Below, piece after piece: positions 35,094-42,309 of a stretch of 64,000 bases of DNA. The position numbers and the translations under genes were made by a program. How positions within the stretch are numbered: position 1 is the stretch's first letter; every line of letters starts with the position of its first letter. Where the stretch lies: the NCBI RefSeq assembly GCF_900115775.1, contig NZ_FOXS01000001.1, positions 372,001 through 436,000 of the forward strand. Reading direction: 5' to 3'. This stretch comes from Hymenobacter arizonensis. GTDB lineage: Bacteria; Bacteroidota; Bacteroidia; Cytophagales; Hymenobacteraceae. The notes beneath the pieces were generated by a model that searched no databases, had not been told where the DNA came from, and worked only from the letters and a program-made list of their open reading frames with translations.

Positions 35094-36088
35094 GGCCGAA
35101 TGATAGTAACGGTGAGCGCAATATCGAGGGCCAACAACAGTAGCGCTGCGGCCAGGGGGTAGCGGTAGCGGTTGTCGGCCACGGCCACGGTACGCACCTG
35201 TTCGGCCGCGCCTTGCATGGTTTGCAGCGACTGCAACAGCCGCCCAACCCCGTTTTGCTGGTTGTTCAGCTCTACGTATTGCCCACCGGTTTGGGCCGAA
35301 AGCTGGAGCAATAGGGCTTCCTGCAGCTGGCTTTGCACCACTTGCCCTTGGGCATCTTTTACAAACCCACCCCCTTTTTTGGGAATGGCTGCACCTTCGG
35401 CTGTGCCTACCCCTACAGTGTAGACCCGTGCGCCCAAACGCGCCAGCCCTTGTAGTACTGGGTCTAGGTTCTCGCCAAAGTCCTCGCCGTCGCTCACCAC
35501 CACCAGGGCTGTGGCGCGTGGTACTGGTCCGGCTGCCACTGCATTTGGAGCCGGAGGGGGAGGGGCAGGCGCCAGGCGGCTTAGCACCAGCTCCAGCGGA
35601 GCACGCAGGGTAGTGGGGCCACTCGGCAGCAAGTTGGTACGCAGCGTGCTGAGAAAGACCTGCACTGCTTCCTGGTCATACGTAAGGGGGCATTGCACCA
35701 CCGCTTCAGCCCCAAACACTACCAGCCCCAGCCGGTCGGCCGGGAACTGGGCTACAAGTTGCTGCAGTTCGGCCTGCGCGCGCAGCAAGCGGCTGGGGGC
35801 TACGTCGGTTGCATCCATAGAGCGCGACACGTCCACCAGCAGCCACAAATCTTTGCCAGCCGTTCGCACGGGCTGCTGGCTTACGCCCAGCGCCGGCCCC
35901 AGCGCGGCCACCAGTAGCAGCGCGCCTGCCAGCACCCGCAGCACCAGCTTCCAGCCCCGGTGCCGGGGGCGGCTGCCCAGGGCCCGGCCCAGGCGTACCA
36001 CGCGCCGCCAATGGCTCGCCAGCAGCAACAGGCCAATTAGTACGACCAGCCCGACGGCGACGAAATTAGGATATGCCCAGGTTAACAA
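35090..36088 (-). CDS. VWA-domain membrane protein, BatB-like
   Basis: About 332 residues. Two N-terminal hydrophobic segments are followed by a von Willebrand factor A domain with a MIDAS motif (LLVDVSRSMDATD, DxSxS-type) and GPTTLRAPLE and VVVSDGEDFGEN for the other metal ligands. A C-terminal membrane helix (AAALLLLALDIALTVTI) ends it. It matches BatA/BatB proteins, with the BatC-like gene overlapping downstream. No ATG exists; the TTG at 36088 gives a normal BatB N-terminus, with a GTG at 36115 as the alternative. Confidence 0.8.
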   Translation of the reverse strand: MLTWAYPNFVAVGLVVLIGLLLLASHWRRVVRLGRALGSRPRHRGWKLVLRVLAGALLLVAALGPALGVSQQPVRTAGKDLWLLVDVSRSMDATDVAPSRLLRAQAELQQLVAQFPADRLGLVVFGAEAVVQCPLTYDQEAVQVFLSTLRTNLLPSGPTTLRAPLELVLSRLAPAPPPPAPNAVAAGPVPRATALVVVSDGEDFGENLDPVLQGLARLGARVYTVGVGTAEGAAIPKKGGGFVKDAQGQVVQSQLQEALLLQLSAQTGGQYVELNNQQNGVGRLLQSLQTMQGAAEQVRTVAVADNRYRYPLAAALLLLALDIALTVTIIRP

Positions 36089-36204
36089 TAGAGGAACAAG
36101 TAAATAGCAAAACACAAAGAACTCGCCCGGCCGTTGGTTTCTTCGAATTCGAAGTCTCAAAGATAATTTTTTTGGCCAAAGGGTGGGTTTTTGAGTTCCG
36201 CCCG

Positions 36205-36212
36205 TATATTTG
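36205..36212 (+). promoter_or_regulatory. Promoter -7 element of the tRNA operon
   Basis: TATATTTG exactly matches the Bacteroidota -7 consensus TAnnTTTG. Transcription would begin near 36219, about 25 bp before the first tRNA. The -33 element is weak. Confidence 0.6.
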
Positions 36213-36243
36213 CACCCGCTTCGGACGGAAGCGGAACCGACCT

Positions 36244-36331
36244 GGAGAGGTGGGTGAGTGGCTGAAACCAGTAGTTTGCTAAACTGCCGTAGCTCTAAAG
36301 GTTACCGGGGGTTCGAATCCCCCCCTCTCCA
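36244..36331 (+). tRNA. tRNA-Ser (anticodon GCU)
   Basis: An 88-nt cloverleaf. The acceptor stem is GGAGAGG (36244-36250) with CCTCTCC (36324-36330). The anticodon loop is TTGCTAA. A long class II variable arm precedes the T arm GGGGGTTCGAATCCCCC. Discriminator base is A, and no CCA is encoded. First gene of a three-tRNA operon. Confidence 0.93.
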
Positions 36332-36409
36332 CTATAATGTTGGGTTGCGAAAGCTTCCCGCTGGGGCTCCACCCAGTAGGTAGCACTCTAAGCTCAACAT
36401 TATTTTTTT

Positions 36410-36483
36410 CGGGGTGTAGCGTAGCCCGGTATCGCGCCTGCTTTGGGAGCAGGAGGTCGTAGGTTCGAATCCTGCCACCCCGA
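36410..36483 (+). tRNA. tRNA-Pro (anticodon UGG)
   Basis: A 74-nt cloverleaf with acceptor stem CGGGGTG / CACCCCG, anticodon stem-loop CCTGC TTTGGGA GCAGG and the T arm loop GTTCGAAT. CCA is not encoded. The 78-bp spacer from tRNA-Ser contains an inverted ATAATGTTG pair that may help processing. Confidence 0.95.
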
Positions 36484-36502
36484 CATTTGTTTACCCCGTT
36501 TC

Positions 36503-36576
36503 GACCCCGTAGCTCAGCTGGATAGAGCAACTACCTTCTAAGTAGTCGGTCTTTGGTTCGAATCCAAACGGGGCCA
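36503..36576 (+). tRNA. tRNA-Arg (anticodon UCU)
   Basis: A 74-nt cloverleaf with D arm GCTCAGCTGGATAGAGC, anticodon stem-loop CTACC TTCTAAG in the usual place, and T arm TTTGGTTCGAATCCAAA. The acceptor GACCCCG / CGGGGCC has one A-C mismatch at the second pair. CCA is not encoded. It is the last tRNA, followed by a terminator and then accessory DNA. Confidence 0.92.
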
Positions 36577-36577
36577 C

Positions 36578-36614
36578 AAAAAAGAGCCTTGGCATAATGT
36601 CAAGGCTCTTTTTT
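36578..36614 (+). terminator. Terminator of the tRNA operon
   Basis: AAAAAAGAGCCTTG (36578-36591) pairs perfectly with CAAGGCTCTTTTTT (36601-36614) around a 9-base loop, directly after tRNA-Arg. Confidence 0.92.
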
Positions 36615-36734
36615 GCTTCTGGGGGGACGGTCTAGGGGACAATGAATTAATTCTCTCAATTAACTAAGCTGCATGGATTGCTATTGTAGCACCAAAAATC
36701 CCCTTAACCTTACTCCCTAATTTATCTACTCCCA

Positions 36735-37787
36735 ATGTCGATACCCATAGAAGCCGCGTTAAAGCCGCTTTTTGCTAGCTTGAAAAGGCTTCATATTGGT
36801 GAATACCTTCATACAAAAGATTTTGAGCTTCACGCGCTTGAAGAAGGGCTGGATGACCTGTGGAAAGTCTGCATGAAGGAGGTGTACAGTAAAAAGAAGT
36901 TTATAGCACTAGGGTTCGGTGTTGAGATAGAAGACCATGAGGAAGGGCTTATGTATGCGATGAGTGTGTGGTACACCAAACGGCCAGATACATTTCACCA
37001 CTTAATACTGCCAATACTGACCAGGTTTGCGGAATGGACGCCAACAAAAGTTGATTATACATCTGTTCTGCTACGTCTTGAAGCATTACAGGTGGAAAGC
37101 AAAGCGCTTGACCAGTTTGCACAATCCTACGCAATGATTCAAGAAGGCAAGCCCGGTGAATTTAAACAGGAACGGCCAGAGCTAAAGAAGAGCGAGGTTG
37201 ACAGCAAAACGAATACAGAGGCAACTCTCCAGGTCGCTCCCGTGAATACCAAAATAAAAAGAGTCTTTATTAGCCATGCCTCCAAAGACGTAAAGTATGT
37301 GGAGGAGCTAATCGACTTGCTTAAACTGATTGGATTACAGAAAAATCAGATTTTTTGCACGTCTGTTCCTGGCTATGGCATTCCCCTAGGCGCAAACTTT
37401 CTTTCGGAGATTAAGGACCAAATAAGCAACGAGGTCCTAGTCCTGTTTGTGTTCACTTCAAACTTCTATGCCAGCCACGTATGCTTAGCCGAACTGGGAG
37501 CTGCCTGGGTCCTGTCGAAGGAACATGTGCCGATTGTAGTGCCTCCCTTTGGGTTCGGAGATATAAAGGGTGTGTTGCCTAACACGCAAGGAATGATAAT
37601 TAATGATGAATTACAAGTAAATGAGCTAGCTAGAAAGATAGAATCCTTGTTCGGCCTAGCAAGTCATTCGGTGAACGACGATTGGGAGCGGAGTCGCAAG
37701 CGGATAATTGAGCGGATAAACCATAGCATCGCCCAAGATGCCGTTGCGAGAGCGTTTTCTGAAGGTAGCGCGAAGCCTCATGAATGA
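36735..37787 (+). CDS. TIR-domain protein
   Basis: A 350-residue soluble protein with an uncharacterised helical N-terminal half (about 1-165) and a C-terminal TIR domain (about 172-315). TIR motifs: KRVFISHASKDVKYVEELI, then SNFYASHVCLAELGAAW, whose Glu sits at the expected NAD-hydrolysing position. Bacterial TIR proteins commonly consume NAD when a fused or partner sensor detects phage. The gene is AT-richer than the core genome and opens the accessory block just after the tRNA terminator. The N-terminal half is the candidate sensor. Defence is inferred. Confidence 0.85.
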   Translation: MSIPIEAALKPLFASLKRLHIGEYLHTKDFELHALEEGLDDLWKVCMKEVYSKKKFIALGFGVEIEDHEEGLMYAMSVWYTKRPDTFHHLILPILTRFAEWTPTKVDYTSVLLRLEALQVESKALDQFAQSYAMIQEGKPGEFKQERPELKKSEVDSKTNTEATLQVAPVNTKIKRVFISHASKDVKYVEELIDLLKLIGLQKNQIFCTSVPGYGIPLGANFLSEIKDQISNEVLVLFVFTSNFYASHVCLAELGAAWVLSKEHVPIVVPPFGFGDIKGVLPNTQGMIINDELQVNELARKIESLFGLASHSVNDDWERSRKRIIERINHSIAQDAVARAFSEGSAKPHE

Positions 37788-37852
37788 CGAAGCGCGTAGT
37801 TTAGGTACTCCTCAAATCGCTTGCTACCTCTTACCGACGGATTGAATTTTTT

Positions 37853-38431
37853 ATGCCCTTCTTCTACCGTGTTTTTCGACACCCGCCCGGTGAAGATCTG
37901 TCGCTGACCCTTGCGCTTCCCGAAGGTACAGAACCGATTTACCTACCGGCCAATTGGCATACCAGAGAAGATGCTGCTGCCGTGCTTGCCCAGCGCTACC
38001 CGGAGGGCTTGTCGAATCACGGCAGGCAATACCTCTTTAATCGATTTTACAGTATAAATGACCAATGGGGAGAAAACTACACTAGTCACATCCCCCTTGT
38101 GGAACTGGTCTTCGAACTAACGCGGCTTGCTCAATTTCCTGAGCGCCGGTCCCGCTTTGCCGCATTCTTTGGTTGTGAAACGCTGGAAGATGCGCAGCGA
38201 TTTCGGGCAGAGCGTTGTAATGGACAAGGCATCATATGCTTGGTTTCCTGTGAGCAATACTTCCGTGCTGATATGAATTCCCTGTCTTTAGGGGCGGGAA
38301 TCCCCAGTGCTTTTGTGCTATCGGAGCGGTACTGGCGCGGTGAGGCCGGCCCTAATCCTTTTTGGGAAATACTCATGCAGGGACCCGTTTCCATCTTAGA
38401 GCAAATAGACCCAGCCCCACGGGCCAAGTAA
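37853..38431 (+). CDS. DUF2441-like protein, possible effector
   Basis: A 192-residue protein without signal or membrane segments. The pattern FPERRSRFAAFFGCETLEDAQRFR followed by RADMNSLSLG resembles DUF2441 proteins as I remember them, a group thought to share an ADP-ribosyltransferase-like fold. An opening FFYRVFR and a conserved-looking LVELVFELTRLAQFP fit the same idea. A small gene follows after 26 bp. A toxin with its neutraliser or a small accessory partner is possible; this is a resemblance, not a proven assignment. Confidence 0.5.
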   Translation: MPFFYRVFRHPPGEDLSLTLALPEGTEPIYLPANWHTREDAAAVLAQRYPEGLSNHGRQYLFNRFYSINDQWGENYTSHIPLVELVFELTRLAQFPERRSRFAAFFGCETLEDAQRFRAERCNGQGIICLVSCEQYFRADMNSLSLGAGIPSAFVLSERYWRGEAGPNPFWEILMQGPVSILEQIDPAPRAK

Positions 38432-38457
38432 TTCATTCGTCGCCTTTCACTTTATAT

Positions 38458-38742
38458 ATGAGCATCCTAACCGACCACTTGAACCGATTTTCGGGCGCCC
38501 AACCTGGCGAACGTCAGTATGAAGAACTAATCAATAAATGTGAGGCTTTGCGCTACAATCATCAACAACCCAGGGCGCTATTGATAGGTAGTGAAATTTT
38601 AGCAAGCATTGAAGCTTTTTTAACCGAACGTAACACAAAGCCCATGACGCTGCAAAGTGCTGGTTTTGGAGCCGGAAGGAATATTCCGATAATAATAGAC
38701 GAAGACAACCCATTAGGAGTAATGGTGTTGGTTGAGGGCTAA
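38458..38742 (+). CDS. Small hypothetical protein paired with the DUF2441-like gene
   Basis: A 94-residue soluble protein beginning MSILTDHLNRFSG, with a helical first half and a beta-rich end (IPIIIDEDNPLGVMVLVEG). No family was recognised. It starts 26 bp after the DUF2441-like gene on the same strand, so the two are probably one transcript. A role as immunity protein or partner is suggested only by order and size. The ATG at 38458 is preferred to longer frames that overlap the upstream gene. Confidence 0.55.
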   Translation: MSILTDHLNRFSGAQPGERQYEELINKCEALRYNHQQPRALLIGSEILASIEAFLTERNTKPMTLQSAGFGAGRNIPIIIDEDNPLGVMVLVEG

Positions 38743-39082
38743 CTTTTGACAAGGTATGCCCATCGAAAGAGGCTTGTAAACACGCTTTGAATCTTGGTCA
38801 ACCGTCTTGCAATGCTGCGCTTGTTCTCGCTAGACGAGGGGCGTCGACTATGATTTGAGATGCCTAAATCCTAATCTATTCTTGGTCTATGCCTATGCCT
38901 AGCATTTTCCCGTACGCCGTTAAAACTCTTATACGCACTCTGTTCACACTAATTGCACAATTTAGCTAGGGCTTATTTGCCGAAAACATGCGTAGTTTCG
39001 ACGGGTTCAGCCATGGGTGTCTGGTTTACGTCTCAAAAGGATTAGCCTAGGTGCACAGCAGCAAGTACACACGATAGGTAAA
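38743..39082. other. Gap before the sce7726 operon
   Basis: A 340-bp gap with no convincing gene. TAGTTTCG at 38993-39000 resembles a -7 promoter element, so the promoter of the downstream three-gene unit is probably here. A longer start of that unit (GTG at 39017) would use part of the gap. Confidence 0.35.
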
Positions 39083-39958
39083 ATGGGCAGCATCCCAGAA
39101 AAGCAGGGCCTACGAAGCCTCTCAGCGCTTTACAGCAACGCAACACTCAGAGGAATTCTAAGTGAGGGAAGCTTGTGCTCCATCAAGGCTAGGGTTAGCA
39201 AACATAAAGGTGTTTTAACTGACTCTGAAGACGCTATTAGCTTCGGCTTCCTAATGTCAGCTCTGTACAACACAATGAGCACGAGCTACTGCAACGAGTA
39301 CGTATATAAGAATTCGATTTTAAATAAATTAATTCTAAAGCACTATCGCTTACATACGACCACACTGCTGAATGAATTTAAGATAGGTAAGTCTATTGCC
39401 GACCTTATTTTAATTAATGGCGAGGTCAAGCTTTTCGAATTGAAAACAGAGTTAGACACGCTTTTACGTCTGGAAGCACAGCTGGAAGACTACAGAAAAG
39501 TAGTAGAAAAAGTGTATATCGTTGTTAGTTACAAGCATATAGATTCAATTAAAAATCGATACAAAGACACTTCATTTGGAATTATAGAATTAACCAAAGA
39601 ACTGGAATTGGGAATTCACAAGGAAGCAGAGACTGATAAATCCGGTTTTGACCACACGGTATTGTTTAAGTTACTGCGAAAGAAAGAGTATGAATCTATC
39701 ATTGAGGAGGCCTTTGGCACTGTTCCTCAAGTCCCAAATACCGGACGTTTCGCTGCCTGTCTTGAGCTTTTGAAAGACATCGAGACGACCGAGTTTCAAC
39801 GCCTTGTTTTTAAAGAACTAAAAAAACGAAAAGTAAGCGAGCCTGATTTGCTCCTTAGCTCCAACACCCCTGAAGAGCTTAGATTTCTTTGTCATTCAAT
39901 GGACTTAAAGCCCAGCCAGTATCGCGTACTGTTTAATTTGCTAAGTCAGACTCTATAG
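39083..39958 (+). CDS. sce7726 family protein, nuclease-like
   Basis: A 291-residue soluble protein of the sce7726 family. The central part (about residues 75-150) reads NEYVYKNSILNKLIL, GKSIADLILINGEVKLFELKTE and YIVVS. The Asp, Glu and Lys spacing (IADLI ... FELKTE) is that of PD-(D/E)XK nuclease folds, so DNA or RNA cleavage is possible. The C-terminal third (about 200-290) is helical and uncharacterised. It heads a tight operon with sce7725-like and RES genes. Start uncertain: ATG at 39083 is chosen over GTG at 39017. Function unknown in the literature known to me. Confidence 0.78.
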   Translation: MGSIPEKQGLRSLSALYSNATLRGILSEGSLCSIKARVSKHKGVLTDSEDAISFGFLMSALYNTMSTSYCNEYVYKNSILNKLILKHYRLHTTTLLNEFKIGKSIADLILINGEVKLFELKTELDTLLRLEAQLEDYRKVVEKVYIVVSYKHIDSIKNRYKDTSFGIIELTKELELGIHKEAETDKSGFDHTVLFKLLRKKEYESIIEEAFGTVPQVPNTGRFAACLELLKDIETTEFQRLVFKELKKRKVSEPDLLLSSNTPEELRFLCHSMDLKPSQYRVLFNLLSQTL

Positions 39959-39959
39959 C

Positions 39960-40892
39960 ATGTATCTACCCTACCTACGCGGCAAACAATTTGAGTTGCT
40001 GGCCTTGCGCGAGTCCATTAACCTTATGGCGCGAAAATCGGACAAAATTTCGCCCATCATCGAGCCAGTAAAAAAAGTATCCGCTTCTTTGGAGCGGTGC
40101 ATGGCAGATTTAGCTAACGCTAATATCAACTTTAGCATCATTTTAAATCCAGCGGTAGGGGAGCTACAAAAGGATTATCATGTCATTCTTAACGCTATAA
40201 AGTCGTCAATATATGGATATGAGAACTTCCAGTTAGCGTTTCTAATCGATTCTGAAGCTTCCTGGCAACGCCTTGCATACATAATGCAAGTTGTAGACTT
40301 TCCTTTTGGCGGAATTACGCTGATTCATAATCTTGAATTTAAGGACGTAAAGGACAGACTAAAAAATGTCAGGAATGTTAAATTTAATCTAATCAATTAC
40401 GGGGCCACGAGCAGAAGATATCATCGCAACTTTTCGGATAGCACGAAGATTTCCTTAGATGATTATTTCAAATCCAAAGCCAGAAATTCTGAATACAGTA
40501 AAGTAGAAGACGAGATTTTCTCGGATGAATACAAATTCTTTTCAGATGAGGGATTTAATGGCTTCTCTGACTATTTAACCCTTGGTTCGGTTTATTCGGA
40601 TGCTGGTTTTCTACCCTATGCGGTTGCCATACACTTAACTTACCTCGGGCCTGAGGAAGTGATAAAAGTGAGGCATTTCGTCTGTGATTCGACCGAAGAC
40701 AACACCGACACTGCTGGAAAATTCAAAGAGGCGCTGCATAAATTGATTACTTGGCTTTACGATAATCATCATTCAACTGCAGCAGTTGAAGAATTTAAAC
40801 AGTTGCACTTAAATGAGCACTTCCCTGGTCTAGGTATAATCAAGAAGCTATCAATACAAAATCACCTGCAATTACTGTTGAGGTTGTTATAA
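39960..40892 (+). CDS. sce7725 family protein
   Basis: A 310-residue soluble protein with the characteristic start YLPYLRGKQFELLALRE, followed by ISPIIEPVKK and alternating beta/alpha segments suggesting a TIM-barrel-like body. The sce7725 family is named only for its usual neighbour sce7726; no activity is established. It begins one base after the sce7726-like stop and ends 3 bp before the RES gene, so the three are almost surely co-transcribed. The family resembles beta-family (TA-associated) proteins by eye, but this is weak. Confidence 0.78.
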   Translation: MYLPYLRGKQFELLALRESINLMARKSDKISPIIEPVKKVSASLERCMADLANANINFSIILNPAVGELQKDYHVILNAIKSSIYGYENFQLAFLIDSEASWQRLAYIMQVVDFPFGGITLIHNLEFKDVKDRLKNVRNVKFNLINYGATSRRYHRNFSDSTKISLDDYFKSKARNSEYSKVEDEIFSDEYKFFSDEGFNGFSDYLTLGSVYSDAGFLPYAVAIHLTYLGPEEVIKVRHFVCDSTEDNTDTAGKFKEALHKLITWLYDNHHSTAAVEEFKQLHLNEHFPGLGIIKKLSIQNHLQLLLRLL

Positions 40893-40895
40893 ATT

Positions 40896-41987
40896 ATGCG
40901 GTGTTGTGGTGATTGTTTTTCGAGCTTATACATAAAGCCCATTATTCACGCTTTCTCTACAGGGTTGGGGTCGTGTGATTTCTGTTTGAGCCAAAACGTT
41001 TATTTGTGTGACCCTCGAGAAATAATACCGCAGTTTAGAAGCTTGGTGGACCTGTATGTGCCCGCTGAAGCAGCTGCGTCGGCAGGGTACAGTTTGGATG
41101 GATTGGGCGGGTCAATTGGGCCCCTAAGTGAAAGACTGCTGATTGATTTTGGTCCTTTATTGTTTAATACCGAGGACCCAATCAAAGTGCAAAAGTTGCT
41201 TGAAGCTATTTTTGAGGAAGAGCTTGCCGATTACCGTGTGGTTTTCTCAGAGGTGGTGTTGTTTGAGCACCTTTGCGATTTTTCGGCTTATGAAGATTAC
41301 CATAAACTCGCAACAGAGTGGGAAAACTTTGTTAACGAAATCAAAAATCAAAATAGGTTTCACCTGTCCAGTCAAGTAAATCTAAAGGCAATTGAGCGAT
41401 TACTTGGCAACCATGTAAAACACTACCCGGCAGGCAAAATATTTTATAGGGGCCGAATATCTGAAAGCAATGGGTACGTAAAAGAGGAAATGGGGAATCC
41501 TCCTTCTGCATCAGCAAGACCAGGACGGGCAAACCCCGCTGGTATATCCTATCTATATCTTGCCGAGGGCATTGCCACTACCTTGTATGAGACAAGAGCA
41601 GCTCTCTTTGATTATGTAAGTATTGGGGAATTCACTGCCAATCAGGAAATCAGAGTAATCAATCTAAGAGAGCCTCAGATTTATGACCCTTTGCAATTAG
41701 CGGAAGCAGAAAGGTTAAAGGACTTCTTACTGCATTTGCCTTTTCTTCAAATTTTAGAAAAAGAACTTTCCAAGCCTGTGAGGCGGAGTGACAACGAGTT
41801 GGACTATTTGCCTACTCAGTACTTATCTGAGTTCATTAAGTCGTTGGGTTATGACGGTGTGGAGTATAGAAGCTCTCTTAACCCAAGCGGTTATAATGTT
41901 GCTATTTTTAATCCAGAGAAGTTTGAGTGTAAGAAGGCGTATGTGCACGAAATACACAAAATCTCATTTTCTCATTCCAAGCTGTAA
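40896..41987 (+). CDS. RES-domain protein with N-terminal zinc ribbon
   Basis: A 363-residue protein. The N-terminus has two CxxC pairs (CCGDC and CDFC, residues 3-30), a likely zinc ribbon. The C-terminal RES domain (about 175-350) shows FYRGRI, GRANPAGISYLYLAE, TTLYETRA and DYLPTQYLSEFIKSLGYDG followed by YRSSLN. These include the Arg, Glu and Ser places conserved in RES toxins. Known RES proteins (MbcT, Res) destroy NAD and stop growth, normally held by a Xre-type antitoxin. None is seen here; the sce7726/7725 pair may be the control or sensing part (inferred). Confidence 0.85.
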   Translation: MRCCGDCFSSLYIKPIIHAFSTGLGSCDFCLSQNVYLCDPREIIPQFRSLVDLYVPAEAAASAGYSLDGLGGSIGPLSERLLIDFGPLLFNTEDPIKVQKLLEAIFEEELADYRVVFSEVVLFEHLCDFSAYEDYHKLATEWENFVNEIKNQNRFHLSSQVNLKAIERLLGNHVKHYPAGKIFYRGRISESNGYVKEEMGNPPSASARPGRANPAGISYLYLAEGIATTLYETRAALFDYVSIGEFTANQEIRVINLREPQIYDPLQLAEAERLKDFLLHLPFLQILEKELSKPVRRSDNELDYLPTQYLSEFIKSLGYDGVEYRSSLNPSGYNVAIFNPEKFECKKAYVHEIHKISFSHSKL

Positions 41988-42040
41988 CTCTCGTTAGCCT
42001 TATGATATTAAGGCCGCCATTCCAGAGTTAATAGCTTAAC

Positions 42041-42080
42041 AACAGATTGCTGTTGGCTCGCCGCATAGCAGCAATCTGTT
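42041..42080. repeat. Hairpin downstream of the RES gene
   Basis: A perfect 12-bp inverted repeat: AACAGATTGCTG (42041-42052) and CAGCAATCTGTT (42069-42080) around 16 bases. No T run follows on the plus strand, so it is not a classical terminator. It could protect the 3' end of the operon or mark an end of the integrated element. Confidence 0.6.
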
Positions 42081-42111
42081 AAAAATCTACATCAAAACTC
42101 GGCACCGGATA

Positions 42112-42309
42112 ATGAACACATCCGCAACCCTCACGCCTTCACCAGAACTATTGCAGAAACTAGTGTCGTCTCCTCTGTAAGATGTACTGGCCTGTTGCAC
42201 CTCGACCTGCAGCGAATCATTGCTACAGGTTGAGGCACTCGGCTCAATCCTCAACTCGCTCAGAGATGAGATGGCGCAGCTGACACCCCAACTTAAGGAA
42301 CGGCTTTGA
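42112..42309 (+). pseudogene. Possible small gene interrupted by a stop
   Basis: A 66-codon frame with one internal TAA at codon 23. Before it: MNTSATLTPSPELLQKLVSS. After it, in the same frame, the codons stay open to a natural-looking end (SILNSLRDEMAQLTPQLKERL). Both parts have a similar small-helical character. The 3' end overlaps the integrase stop by 17 bp. Chance openness of a short frame cannot be excluded. Confidence 0.35.

Noticed and set aside
36503..36576. tRNA-Arg as the integration site of the phage-like element
   Set aside because: No second copy of the tRNA 3' end was found near either element border, and the integrase lies almost 6 kb away. It cannot be supported from this window.
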